From a virus, in the IMG/VR virus record IMGVR_UViG_3300044846_002851, positions 1-39,070 of that record: a stretch of 39,070 nucleotides of DNA; one strand, written 5' to 3'. The notes beneath the pieces are model-generated. The model made no database searches. It was not told the origin of the DNA and was given only the letters and a program-made list of their open reading frames with translations. Of the stretch, positions 24,436 through 32,951 are shown one piece after another (positions within the stretch are counted from its first letter, which is position 1; each line of letters opens with the position of its first letter). The translations under genes and the position numbers were made by a program.

Positions 24436-26556
24436 ATGCAATCTTTATCAACTAACACAACACCAACAACCGGAAATTTATCAGGTGGAGGTAACAAAGA
24501 TTTAAACAATTCGGAGGAAAAAATCCAAAGAAGACTTGCTGCGATTAAAACATTTAATGAAGTAACTCAGTCGGAAAAAGATTTACTTAAAAACGCCGGT
24601 AGTTCTTTATCGAAGTCAAATGCTGAAGTATCCACACAACTTAATAAGATAAAAGACTTTCAAAAAAGGTATTTAAAAGACCCACCAAATTCAACAGATA
24701 AAATGTTGGATTTTTTGGGTACTACAAAAGGTAACGGTTCAGAATCGTTATCATACATAAAAAAGAAAGTTCTTGAAGTTGCAGTAAAAATTGAACCGAC
24801 AATCGCTGCAATTGTTAAAGAACAAACAATTAAAGCATTAGGATGTTCTCAAGAACAAACATACAAAGGTTACAATCTAAATGGATTGGAAATAAGTCCT
24901 CTTGCAACACTACCACAAGCCGAAGGTATTTATATTCCTGTTGAATCAATAGATTTTTTCTCTAATTTAAAAAGTTCACCCGACACACCATTTGGTAAAA
25001 TGTTTTATGAAAAACAAGTACCATCTGCAAGTCCAATATTTAAACCTTATGGAGGTACAAAGCCGTTCCCAATGAACAAGCAAATGTACCAAATAATGGA
25101 AACTCAAAACTTAAATAAATCATATTCACAAATCACGGGTAAAAATTATTTAGGTAAATCAGGTCAAAATTTATTTGATTTTCAATATACCACAACAAAT
25201 AGTTTTGGTGTGACCGGTAACTATTTTAGAATGTTATTACTTGACCGACAAAATAACGTAAATAATGTTGGTGAGTTTTTATCTGATTACTACAGTACAA
25301 TTAAATTAATTGACCCTGTAGATGTTGGAATGCAATTAACTAATATAGTTTCAGGTGCGGTTAGTATTAATTCCCAAATTGGTATTGGAGAAATAACTAA
25401 TCAATCTAAATTCATGTTAATTGCACAACGAGTTTTAGGTCTTTGTTTTGATTCAAGACAAGAAATTGATGTTAGTGGTACTGCAAAAATTGCCGAGTTG
25501 GATGGGGTAGACGATAGTTTTTTTGAACTAACTGAAGTTGATTTAAGAAATATCGACATTGAAATAACAAATGTACAGAACGGAGTCATGGAATTTGTTG
25601 ATTGTGATAACGTTAAATTACCTGTAGATAGTGAATCATTAGTTTCACAACTTATAGATTTCCGAGATGATGTTGATAATCAAACAACCGAACAACAAGT
25701 TAATTCAATTAATAACATTCTTAATTCTATATCACAAAACCCTCAATGGGCACCTTTACTTCCATCAAACTTTAATGCGGGAGTTGCAATCGATAAAAAT
25801 ATTATTAAAAAAATACCATTGGCAATTGCCGCAGGTGTTTTATCACCTAAAGTATTGCTACCTCTTTATACTTTGTTATCAGTTGTTCAATCAGGAGCGA
25901 CCTACACATATAATCAAAATGTAACTTCGGTAAATGAAGTTATCCAATCAGGAAATAGTAATACCTCACAAGGAAGTAATATTGTTGCCGATGGGGCAGA
26001 CTTCTTAAAAAAATATAAAAAATTCTCAATAGACACAATTTCATTAATTAATAATGAATTTTTAAAAGTTCTATTTCAAGAATTAAAAAGAGATATTTTA
26101 TTATTAGTTGCATCGGTTTTAAAAGATGTTACTAAATCTCAACGATTAAAAAAATACGCAATTATATTAAAATTAATACAATTGGCGTTAATTATTGCCC
26201 AACTAATTAATGATTATAGAAAGTGTAAGTCTTTAATGAGTAGTATCTTATTATTATTAGATACTATCAATGGGTTAGGTCCAAAACAATTGATTAGTCG
26301 AAATGATATTCCAGCACCATTGCTGTATTTGTCACAATTTTTACCGGGATATTCTCCGGAAAGGGCAACTATAAACACAATAGAGCTATTACAAGGGATT
26401 GGTATTCCAACCGGGACTTTACCTGATGGTTCACCTAATTTAATGTTATTGTATAATTTAATGTCAAATCGAGGTGCTGACACAGAAAATGCGGAAAATG
26501 GAAGAATACAAGGAATACTCACAGACGGGTTTAATGTAACAGGAAAAGCAGGTTAA
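24436..26556 (+). CDS. Large tail/baseplate structural protein (unassigned)
   Basis: At 706 residues this is among the longest proteins here and lies two genes before the gp5-like spike. Features: a Gly/Asn/Thr-rich start, helical region to about residue 135, a mixed middle part with NSFGVTGNYFRMLLLDRQ, and a C-terminal half with long hydrophobic helices (IKKIPLAIAAGVLSPKVLLP; KYAIILKLIQLALIIAQLI). These hydrophobic helices may be buried in the baseplate or enter the host membrane on infection. I cannot name a T4 equivalent. A baseplate hub or tail-tube initiator role is suggested by gene order only. Confidence 0.55.
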   Translation: MQSLSTNTTPTTGNLSGGGNKDLNNSEEKIQRRLAAIKTFNEVTQSEKDLLKNAGSSLSKSNAEVSTQLNKIKDFQKRYLKDPPNSTDKMLDFLGTTKGNGSESLSYIKKKVLEVAVKIEPTIAAIVKEQTIKALGCSQEQTYKGYNLNGLEISPLATLPQAEGIYIPVESIDFFSNLKSSPDTPFGKMFYEKQVPSASPIFKPYGGTKPFPMNKQMYQIMETQNLNKSYSQITGKNYLGKSGQNLFDFQYTTTNSFGVTGNYFRMLLLDRQNNVNNVGEFLSDYYSTIKLIDPVDVGMQLTNIVSGAVSINSQIGIGEITNQSKFMLIAQRVLGLCFDSRQEIDVSGTAKIAELDGVDDSFFELTEVDLRNIDIEITNVQNGVMEFVDCDNVKLPVDSESLVSQLIDFRDDVDNQTTEQQVNSINNILNSISQNPQWAPLLPSNFNAGVAIDKNIIKKIPLAIAAGVLSPKVLLPLYTLLSVVQSGATYTYNQNVTSVNEVIQSGNSNTSQGSNIVADGADFLKKYKKFSIDTISLINNEFLKVLFQELKRDILLLVASVLKDVTKSQRLKKYAIILKLIQLALIIAQLINDYRKCKSLMSSILLLLDTINGLGPKQLISRNDIPAPLLYLSQFLPGYSPERATINTIELLQGIGIPTGTLPDGSPNLMLLYNLMSNRGADTENAENGRIQGILTDGFNVTGKAG

Positions 26557-26557
26557 T

Positions 26558-26764
26558 ATGAGAAAAGAAGAATTTGAAATTATAATTAAGGAACAATCAA
26601 ACCTTAAAAATTTACCTAACCAAAAATTGGTTGAGTTTATGGATTTACTATCTTTAGATTTTGAAGGTACTAAACAAAACATAATCGATTCAACACTTTA
26701 TTTAGACAAAGTGGAAGAATTGTATAATAATACTTTAAAGGTATATCAAGAAAGAAATAAATAA
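26558..26764 (+). CDS. Small hypothetical protein between baseplate genes
   Basis: A 68-residue helical charged protein (MRKEEFEIIIKEQSNLKNLP to KVYQERNK). The start lies 1 base after the preceding stop, and the stop overlaps the next ATG by one base (TAATG). No domain seen. Small proteins at this place in T4-like genomes are often assembly chaperones, which is only a suggestion. Confidence 0.6.
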   Translation: MRKEEFEIIIKEQSNLKNLPNQKLVEFMDLLSLDFEGTKQNIIDSTLYLDKVEELYNNTLKVYQERNK

Positions 26765-28281
26765 TGAGTGATTCGATATTTTATCAGTGTATTGTTTTAG
26801 ATAATCAAGACCCTCTAATGCTTGGAAGAGTTAGAGCAAGAATTGTCACAGACAACTATGAAGACATTCTTAATAGTGTTGATAGTCCAAAATGGAATCC
26901 CGAAAAAGACCCATGGACATCGAGAGACCCATTAGTGTTTAATTCATTATTACCTTATTTTATTTATCAAGTACCAAAAGTTGATGAATTAATTCAAGTA
27001 ATGTTTTTGAACTCTGATTTTAAATATCAAAATCAGTATTACGTTCAAAATAATTTCTCGAGCCCAACCTCAACATTTAAGGAATTTAATTTTGGTGCCA
27101 ACAAATTTACCGGAACAGGATTTCAAATTCAAAATCCAAGACCATTAAAAAATCAAAATGGTACTTACACCGATAACGGAATCCACGAAGGTGTATTCCC
27201 ACAACCGGGAGACAATGCTATTTTAGGTAGAGGAAGTGCCGATTTAATAGTTAAACAAGATGAGGTATTATTAAGGGCAGGTAAATTTACAGGAGATTTA
27301 TTACAACCTAATGTTGTACCAACCGCAAATGCAAAACGAGGATTTTTACAATTAACAAAATTTAATAGCGTTAAACAAACTTTAGCGCCTAAAACCTATT
27401 TTGAACTTAAAGAAAATGTTCTTTTAACTAAATATTTAATCGAATGGGTTGTTAATAATCCTGAAAATACTCAGGATAAATTTGGAGGGTCCGTTTATTT
27501 ATACCAATTAAAATCAGATTTGTCCGTTAACACTAATAACCTAACAGTTGGTAGTTTAGTGAGTGAAAACTTAAAACAATTAATTACCGTACAAGATTTT
27601 AATTTATTAACTAAAGCCGAAGTAATAAAATTTATTAATGAGTTTATTAAAAAATGTAATGATAAAAGTCCTTCAATTGGAGGGGTTGTAACATTTACAC
27701 CGAACGCTCAGGACCCTAATTTTCCAATATTCTTTAGACCTTCAAATCCGATGTACAATATAATTAATTCAGCATCGGGTGTTGAGACCGTAAATCTTTC
27801 CGAAATTTATAAAGGGATAAAATTAAATTCTGCAGACCCGGGTGGTTATGGATTCATATATGTAAAAGGTAAAGTAACGTTACGAACTCCTTTAGTTCCT
27901 GTTAAAAAAGTGATTCCTCAAAGCACTTATGTTAATACCGAATCAACCTATGGTGCACTTGGTTCAGATAAACTTTATTTATTATCACATCAGTCACAGA
28001 TTCCGGGTAAACAAAAAATTAATTTTGATAACACATTATACGGTATTAGTACTGAAAAATTTGCCGATGATATTGAACCAAATACCTCAAGTATGGTTAG
28101 AGGAGAAGAACTTTTAGAACTAATGGGATTGGTTGTTAGATTCTTAGTAAGTCACACTCATGCCTATCCAGGATTACCACCAGTACCTAAAACTCAAGAC
28201 GGTTCTACGGTCGGTAATATCCTAACTGAGATGCAAAATGCATATACTAAAATACTTAATACAAATATTCGACTTAATTGA
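26764..28281 (+). CDS. Baseplate central spike protein, gp5-like with OB-fold, no lysozyme domain
   Basis: The 505-residue protein opens with a gp5/VgrG-type OB-fold: YQCIVLDNQDPLMLGRVRARI, then PWTSRDPLVFNSLLPYF, then VDELIQVMFLNSDFKYQNQYY, i.e. the series of strands with GRVRxRI and the P...DExVxVxF pattern. A glycine-rich middle may contain beta-helix elements (PQPGDNAILGRGSADLIVKQ, SADPGGYGFIYVKGKV). The C-terminus has SHTHAYPGLPPVP, reminiscent of late segments in spike proteins. No lysozyme domain is inserted, unlike T4 gp5. It should form the membrane-piercing device at the tail tip. Linked to neighbours by TAATG. Confidence 0.75.
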   Translation: MSDSIFYQCIVLDNQDPLMLGRVRARIVTDNYEDILNSVDSPKWNPEKDPWTSRDPLVFNSLLPYFIYQVPKVDELIQVMFLNSDFKYQNQYYVQNNFSSPTSTFKEFNFGANKFTGTGFQIQNPRPLKNQNGTYTDNGIHEGVFPQPGDNAILGRGSADLIVKQDEVLLRAGKFTGDLLQPNVVPTANAKRGFLQLTKFNSVKQTLAPKTYFELKENVLLTKYLIEWVVNNPENTQDKFGGSVYLYQLKSDLSVNTNNLTVGSLVSENLKQLITVQDFNLLTKAEVIKFINEFIKKCNDKSPSIGGVVTFTPNAQDPNFPIFFRPSNPMYNIINSASGVETVNLSEIYKGIKLNSADPGGYGFIYVKGKVTLRTPLVPVKKVIPQSTYVNTESTYGALGSDKLYLLSHQSQIPGKQKINFDNTLYGISTEKFADDIEPNTSSMVRGEELLELMGLVVRFLVSHTHAYPGLPPVPKTQDGSTVGNILTEMQNAYTKILNTNIRLN

Positions 28282-28289
28282 TATTTATA
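28282..28289 (+). promoter_or_regulatory. Candidate phage late promoter TATTTATA
   Basis: TATTTATA, then ATTAAAAAGG, lies 13 bases before the ATG at 28303. It directly follows the stop of the spike gene. The downstream sequence is nearly identical to that before the gene at 2258. Both genes are on the plus strand, so the motif direction is set here by a site with no divergent gene. Confidence 0.55.
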
Positions 28290-28302
28290 ATTAAAAAGGT
28301 AA

Positions 28303-29805
28303 ATGTCAATTTTAAGGTCTTACATAGATAAAAACAACACCATCATTTCAAACTCCTATGTTAATACAGGAAGGAACCCTGTTATTGAGTTAAATTTTGG
28401 TGCGTCTGATTTAATAGTTCCCAACTTTGGTTATTCAAGATTCATCTTTGATTTAGATTTATCTCTACTACGCCAAAACATCCAATCCGGAGTAATATCA
28501 ACAGGATGTACTACGGGGATGACTCATACACTAAACATGACCAACACATCTTCGTTTGATAATGAATTGTTAAATACATTCATGACTAACGAACGAAGAA
28601 GAGCAACCTCATTTGATTTAATCTTATTTAGAATACCTCAAATATCCGGAACTACCGGAGGTACTCAACCATGGGATGAAGGTGTCGGATATGATTACAG
28701 TAACTTTAACTTAACTCAAGGAAGTCCAAACGGGGTATCAACCCCTTTAACCTTTGTTGATAGTCGTGCTTATTCTTTAAGACCATCAAACTGGTTTCAA
28801 ACGACAACAATCAATGATTGGTCTCAACCGGGAATCTACGATAACAACAACCAAGGAGTTGTAAATTATTCAGGATTGACAATTGTTGCTCAACAACATT
28901 TTGAATTAGGTAATGAGGATTTATCTATGGATATGTCTGACGAAATTAATGGAGTGTTAAATGGAACCATAACCGGTGTTACGGGGTGGGGAGTGGCTTA
29001 CTTACCTCAGATAGAAAACATCTCAGGTCTTACCGATAGTTATAGTACCGCATTCTTTTCAAGACATACACAAACTTTTTACCAACCATTCCTACAAACA
29101 ACATATAATGATTTAATTCAAGACGACCGAAATATATTTTTGAAGAACCAAGAAAATAAATTATTTTTATACATTTATCAAAATGGTGATTTTGTTAATT
29201 TAGATTCAGACCCGTTTGTTAGGATTGAAGACCGAAATGGTGACGCTGTTAATGGTATGTCATCACTAAACACTTGTTTAAGAACAAAAGGGGTTTATGA
29301 GGTTATAGTACCTAACGGATTCACCGGAAGTCCATCACCTTGTTTATTCTATGATATATGGTCAGGTTTGACTATTAATGGTCAGGCAATACCTAATGTC
29401 CAAAATCAATTTATTCTTCAAGAATACAACGCAGGAATCCAAATTGGGTCAACATCAAGAGAACCTCAAAAATACGGATTTGATTTCTATGGTATTTTAC
29501 AAAATGAACAAATTCTTAATACGGATATTAGAAAAGTTGGTGTGACAATTAAAAAGGCATACACCGGACAACAATTGTTGTTGGATGTCTCATCTTTCTA
29601 TCGAGTATATGTTAAAGAGGGAACTACTGAAGTTTTAGTTCAAGATTGGACACCTATCAATAGAACTCCAAATGAATATTACTTTATGTTTGATATGAGA
29701 GATAAAATACCAAATCAATATTATGTGGACATTCAAGTGAACACTTCAGGTGAAAAAGATACTTATAAGAAACAATTAACATTTAATATCGTAAATACAA
29801 AATAA
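28303..29805 (+). CDS. Virion structural protein, beta-rich (unassigned)
   Basis: A 500-residue protein with mainly beta character, rich in Asn, Thr, Gly and aromatic residues. RFIFDLDLSLLRQNIQSGV near residue 47 and a repeat of strand pairs suggest a jelly-roll or Ig-like layout. The C-terminal part (LLLDVSSFYRVYVKEGTTEV, YYVDIQVNTSGEKDTYKK) looks like an Ig-like domain as in phage surface proteins. It follows the spike gene after a candidate late promoter. Tail fibre, baseplate wedge or head decoration are all possible. Confidence 0.55.
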   Translation: MSILRSYIDKNNTIISNSYVNTGRNPVIELNFGASDLIVPNFGYSRFIFDLDLSLLRQNIQSGVISTGCTTGMTHTLNMTNTSSFDNELLNTFMTNERRRATSFDLILFRIPQISGTTGGTQPWDEGVGYDYSNFNLTQGSPNGVSTPLTFVDSRAYSLRPSNWFQTTTINDWSQPGIYDNNNQGVVNYSGLTIVAQQHFELGNEDLSMDMSDEINGVLNGTITGVTGWGVAYLPQIENISGLTDSYSTAFFSRHTQTFYQPFLQTTYNDLIQDDRNIFLKNQENKLFLYIYQNGDFVNLDSDPFVRIEDRNGDAVNGMSSLNTCLRTKGVYEVIVPNGFTGSPSPCLFYDIWSGLTINGQAIPNVQNQFILQEYNAGIQIGSTSREPQKYGFDFYGILQNEQILNTDIRKVGVTIKKAYTGQQLLLDVSSFYRVYVKEGTTEVLVQDWTPINRTPNEYYFMFDMRDKIPNQYYVDIQVNTSGEKDTYKKQLTFNIVNTK

Positions 29806-29807
29806 TT

Positions 29808-30188
29808 ATGGGACCAGTTAAATTACACATATCAAATAATTCAGGATTAAGTTTACTTGTAATGAATAATCAAGTAGGTAATATTGGAGGATGTAACAAT
29901 GGTGAAACATTTGATTACGAATTTGATTCGTCATTTACAAACAATACAAACGCCATCAGATTTTATGACCCATCAACACCAGGTACTTTCACAGATGTTG
30001 CAGGTTCTTCTTGGTCAGGTGGTGGAAGTGGATTTGACCCGGGATGGCAATCACCATTTACTATTTCTGCAAATGGAGATTATAATGGTGTCCCTTTTAA
30101 CGCTACTCAAAATGGGTGGATTGAACTACAACCTTGGAACCTGATGGAAAATGGTGGTAATGTAAACATAACTTTTACAAAAATTTAA
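29808..30188 (+). CDS. Small beta-rich hypothetical protein
   Basis: This 126-residue protein (MGPVKLHISNNSGLSLLVMN to NVNITFTKI) is beta-rich and glycine-rich, with WSGGGSGFDPGWQSPF in the middle. Two short beta motifs with FDYEFDSSFTNN suggest a small beta-sandwich. It lies 2 bases after the preceding gene and 4 bases before the next. Possibly a virion surface or fibre-attached protein from context. Not recognised. Confidence 0.55.
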   Translation: MGPVKLHISNNSGLSLLVMNNQVGNIGGCNNGETFDYEFDSSFTNNTNAIRFYDPSTPGTFTDVAGSSWSGGGSGFDPGWQSPFTISANGDYNGVPFNATQNGWIELQPWNLMENGGNVNITFTKI

Positions 30189-30192
30189 TATA

Positions 30193-30654
30193 ATGAAAAA
30201 AATAGTTAAACTAACAGAATCTGATTTAAATAGACTTGTTAAAAAAGTTCTAAAAGAACAAGAAGTTGCTGACTATATGTTCTTCAGTAATCTACAACAA
30301 ATTAAAAGACAATGTGAAGTATTGTTAGAAATGGACCCTCGACAAATTGATGAAATTATTAATGAAGGAGGTCACGATTGGGCAGATGACCACGTAACTG
30401 AAGCTAAAAATAATATGGACCAAGTATTTGATTTCTTAATGAACGAGACAAAAAAAGAATATATCGATTACGAGGACATTACTGAAGGTAAAAAGAAAAC
30501 AGGCACCAAATTATGTGCAAGAGGTAAAGCAGCAGCTAAATCAAAATTTGATGTTTACCCTTCCGCTTACGCAAATGGATACGCAGTTCAAGTATGTAAG
30601 GGAACCAAACCCGGATTGGACGGAAAAAAAAGGTGTTCATCTCCTTACTGTTAA
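30193..30654 (+). CDS. Putative internal virion protein with N-terminal targeting-like helix and Cys motif
   Basis: A 153-residue protein. The N-terminal VKLTESDLNRLVKKVLKEQE is an amphipathic helix ending with LKE, a candidate T4 prohead-protease site. I know similar LTESDLxxLVKKVLxE openings from many marine T4-like phage proteins. The C-terminal GTKLCARGKAAAKSKFDVYP and YANGYAVQVCKGTKPG form a short Cys/Lys-rich motif that recurs in marine phage proteins, with further cysteines in KRCSSPYC, perhaps metal-binding. A strong terminator follows at 30662. Function unknown; packaging into the head is inference. Confidence 0.6.
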   Translation: MKKIVKLTESDLNRLVKKVLKEQEVADYMFFSNLQQIKRQCEVLLEMDPRQIDEIINEGGHDWADDHVTEAKNNMDQVFDFLMNETKKEYIDYEDITEGKKKTGTKLCARGKAAAKSKFDVYPSAYANGYAVQVCKGTKPGLDGKKRCSSPYC

Positions 30655-30661
30655 CTAATAA

Positions 30662-30690
30662 AAAACCTCCAATCTTGGGGGTTTTATTTT
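30662..30690 (+). terminator. Rho-independent terminator after the plus-strand block
   Basis: AAAACCTCCAA, TC, TTGGGGGTTTT forms an 11-bp stem (one G-U pair, short loop) followed by ATTTT. It begins 7 bases after the stop codon at 30654 and closes the long plus-strand block. Confidence 0.85.
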
Positions 30691-30703
30691 AATTGTTTTT
30701 TTT

Positions 30704-30734
30704 TTTGGTATTTTCAAAAATATGATTATCTTTG
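30704..30734 (+). promoter_or_regulatory. Bacteroidota-type housekeeping promoter
   Basis: TTTG at 30704-30707, 19 bases, then TATCTTTG at 30727-30734. This matches the Bacteroidota -33/-7 consensus (TTTG and TAnnTTTG, 19-21 apart). The ATG at 30757 follows 22 bases downstream. It lies directly after a terminator, so this gene has its own host-recognised promoter. Confidence 0.75.
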
Positions 30735-30756
30735 TGGTGTTAAAAAACACTAAACA

Positions 30757-31167
30757 ATGAGAAGATATTTCAAAAGATTATTTAAGAGATTATGTTTAAG
30801 AATTTATTTAAAATTCAAAAGCATATCAAGAACCAATATGTCGTCTGTTGATGCAAATGAAATTAAGTCCTCGGCAATTTGTAGAAAATTAATTTCACAT
30901 CCGGATTCAACTTTTTTAATTGCTCCATTATCTCAAAAAAGATACATCAAAAACGATTCTTTAGGTGTGTTTATTGTTTTATCCGACAAAAGAATTAACA
31001 TCACTAATCACATTTATAATTATGATGTCAATTTATCTCAAATTATTTCTGATAAATTAAACAATATGTTTGATAATAAAGTAGAATCTTTACGATTAGA
31101 ATTTGAAACTGAAATTAAAAGTCAAATTAAACATTCTTTAACAACAATACTTGAAAGACTATCCTAA
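30757..31167 (+). CDS. Accessory small protein under a host-type promoter (hypothetical)
   Basis: A 136-residue protein. The first 26 residues are very basic (MRRYFKRLFKRLCLRIYLKF) and may bind RNA, DNA or membrane. The middle is a mixed alpha/beta region (STFLIAPLSQKRYIKNDSLGVFIVLSDKRINIT), and the C-terminus is helical. No domain recognised. It has its own Bacteroidota-type promoter behind a terminator and is an isolated transcription unit between virion genes, an arrangement typical of early or moron genes. It ends exactly where the minus-strand gene ends (31167/31168). Confidence 0.65.
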   Translation: MRRYFKRLFKRLCLRIYLKFKSISRTNMSSVDANEIKSSAICRKLISHPDSTFLIAPLSQKRYIKNDSLGVFIVLSDKRINITNHIYNYDVNLSQIISDKLNNMFDNKVESLRLEFETEIKSQIKHSLTTILERLS

Positions 31168-31854
31168 TTAATTTTTATATTGTTCCTTAATTACTTTGAT
31201 GATTAAACCTCTTAACGATTCGTTTTGAGGTTTTTTTGGTTTATAACTAACCATAGTTGGTTTGTTACCTTTACCAATTTTAGGGTCTTTCTTTTCTTCT
31301 CTACGTTTTTGTGAACAAGCAGATTTTTTTTCACTGTCACTCATTTTTCCGGCAACTCCGGCTGCTCGACATTTTGGATAACTTTTTGGACTTGCGTCAG
31401 GTCGACCACATGGTGGATGTTTTCCGTCAACTTTACGACAAATATTAACCCAAGGACCTTTTGGTTGTTTAGACCCCTTAGGTTTTTTCTTAGTACCAAA
31501 CCAAACCGCCAAATCTTCTCTTAATAAATCTTCTTTCAATGGTAATCCATTCATAGTTGGATTAACTGCAGAACCTTCTTCATCATTTTGTCCTCGGTAA
31601 TCTTTCTTTTGTTTCATTAATAATTTAGATATTTTTATTGTTCTATTTTCAATTTCTTTTCGTTTTTGTGGGGTTTCTTTAAAATCACCATCAGCCTCCT
31701 CATAAGCCAATTCAGCATTTGTATATTCGTACACATCATCAATAAAAGGTCCTAATTGTTTTTTTTCCCAAATTTGAGGGGCTAATACTATTGGAACTTT
31801 AATTGAACCTGAATTTCCGGAACCGGTTGCTTCACTAATCTTATTCTTTTTCAT
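31168..31854 (-). CDS. Putative internal virion protein with Cys-motif domain (DUF5872-like)
   Basis: A 228-residue protein. The N-terminus MKKNKISEATGSG contains ISE followed by A, similar to prohead-protease sites. A charged helical region follows. Residues about 135-185 contain GPWVNICRKVDGKHPPCGRP and SYPKCRAAGVAGKMSDSEKK, a small cysteine/lysine domain that I recall from marine phages and large eukaryotic viruses. The C-terminal ESLRGLIIKVIKEQ resembles the LKxLIxxVIxE leader helices. A candidate late promoter (TATTTATA) lies 14 bases upstream. Role unknown. Confidence 0.6.
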   Translation of the reverse strand: MKKNKISEATGSGNSGSIKVPIVLAPQIWEKKQLGPFIDDVYEYTNAELAYEEADGDFKETPQKRKEIENRTIKISKLLMKQKKDYRGQNDEEGSAVNPTMNGLPLKEDLLREDLAVWFGTKKKPKGSKQPKGPWVNICRKVDGKHPPCGRPDASPKSYPKCRAAGVAGKMSDSEKKSACSQKRREEKKDPKIGKGNKPTMVSYKPKKPQNESLRGLIIKVIKEQYKN

Positions 31855-31868
31855 ATATTTTAATTAAC

Positions 31869-31876
31869 TATAAATA
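31869..31876 (-). promoter_or_regulatory. Candidate phage late promoter between divergent genes
   Basis: On the minus strand TATTTATA then GTTAATTAAAA lies 14 bases before the ATG at 31854. Read on the plus strand the same site is TATAAATA, the exact T4 late element, 15 bases before the ATG at 31892. The site may drive both genes or only one. Confidence 0.5.
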
Positions 31877-31891
31877 TACAATTAAAGAATA

Positions 31892-32131
31892 ATGGAACAA
31901 GAAAGACAACCAATGGGGTTATTATTTGACAGTGTGGGTTATAACAAACCTGAAGATGTTGATAAATTAATTGATGAAATGACAATTGAACAATCTTTTT
32001 ATCTATTAACACAATCATTACACTATGTTCATCACACTAGATTATTTACATTGCAAGAAACGGAAGTTGTATCAAAGGCTTTAAGAGTTCTTCATAAGAA
32101 GATATCAAGTAACGATGAAGTTATTGAATAA
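31892..32131 (+). CDS. Small hypothetical protein
   Basis: A 79-residue helical, acidic protein (MEQERQPMGLLFDSVGYNKP to SNDEVIE) with no recognised domain. VDKLIDEMTIEQSFYLLTQSLHYVHH suggests one amphipathic helix pair. It is divergent from the preceding gene and ends just before a bidirectional terminator. The upstream site reads TATAAATA in its direction, so late expression is possible. Confidence 0.6.
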   Translation: MEQERQPMGLLFDSVGYNKPEDVDKLIDEMTIEQSFYLLTQSLHYVHHTRLFTLQETEVVSKALRVLHKKISSNDEVIE

Positions 32132-32167
32132 AAAAAAAAAGGTCTCACGGGACCTTTTTCTGTTTTT
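32132..32167. terminator. Bidirectional terminator
   Basis: A-tract, AAGGTCT, loop CACG, GGACCTT then TTTTCTGTTTTT gives a stem with A and T tracts on either side. It sits between the convergent genes ending at 32131 (plus) and 32166 (minus) and can serve both. Confidence 0.85.
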
Positions 32168-32951
32168 ATAATTTATTACCACAAGACGGACAAAACTTAA
32201 AATTTGATTTTGTCTTGGTACCACACTCAGTACAATATTGTCTGATATCCTGAGATGTTTTATTTTTAGTTGTTAGTGGTTGTATCTTATACAATATCTG
32301 ATGAGAAGTATAAGAATTAAATTCTTCATATGAGTTTTGGAAATTTTGGTTTGATTTCCCACCTTTTTCAACTCTACCAGTCTCAATTGATTTTTTAGAA
32401 CGAGTACGAGGAATACTCAAATCAACTGATGATGTATTTGTATAACACAAGTTTGAACCTCCAATCAAACTTGTGGTATTAGTTGTAAATGTTGTTGGAG
32501 AAACATATCCACCTGTGTGGTTTAAATTTCCGTACAATGTATTATTCGCCCATGGACGATATGTACCGGAATGGTTTAGATTAAGGTTATTTACATGAAC
32601 AACCTTTTCATCATAGAACTCTACTCTAACATCCCCGTTTAACGATATTGCCGATTGATTTTCGGAAGTATTATTAACGGAGTAGGTACTGAACTGAAAT
32701 TTATTATTAGTGTCTAAAAACCTCTCTAAAAAGATTCTTTCACCCGGTCTTAAAACTAAACCACTTTGAGAGATGTAATCTCCGTTCAATTTAATTTTAC
32801 AAAGTACTGTTTTTGTTGTTGGGTTATGAATTTCGAATTCGAAATTGTCTTGGTCTTCCATGAAGACTACGTGTCCATTGTAGATTTTTAGACGCGATTT
32901 TTTCTTTGTGATGTGAGCGTTTGGTTTGCTCACCGCAGTTGTGTAATTCAT
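32166..32951 (-). CDS. Beta-sandwich protein with C-terminal zinc ribbon
   Basis: A 261-residue protein. Residues about 20-115 form a beta-rich domain (HVVFMEDQDNFEFEIHNP, TVLCKIKLNGDYIS, GLVLRPGERIFLERFLD) that I recall from phage and giant-virus proteins of unknown role. A Ser/Thr/Asn-rich stretch (120-175) is probably flexible. The C-terminus is a zinc ribbon, CTECGTKTKSNFKFCPSCG, with two CxxC pairs 13 residues apart. The domain may be a virion surface or capsid-associated element. Upstream, 172 bases separate it from the divergent gene at 33124, and no clear promoter for it was seen. Confidence 0.7.
   Translation of the reverse strand: MNYTTAVSKPNAHITKKKSRLKIYNGHVVFMEDQDNFEFEIHNPTTKTVLCKIKLNGDYISQSGLVLRPGERIFLERFLDTNNKFQFSTYSVNNTSENQSAISLNGDVRVEFYDEKVVHVNNLNLNHSGTYRPWANNTLYGNLNHTGGYVSPTTFTTNTTSLIGGSNLCYTNTSSVDLSIPRTRSKKSIETGRVEKGGKSNQNFQNSYEEFNSYTSHQILYKIQPLTTKNKTSQDIRQYCTECGTKTKSNFKFCPSCGNKL

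Noticed and set aside
26764-28281. Lysozyme domain as in T4 gp5
   Set aside because: No lysozyme motif was seen between the OB-fold and the C-terminal region.
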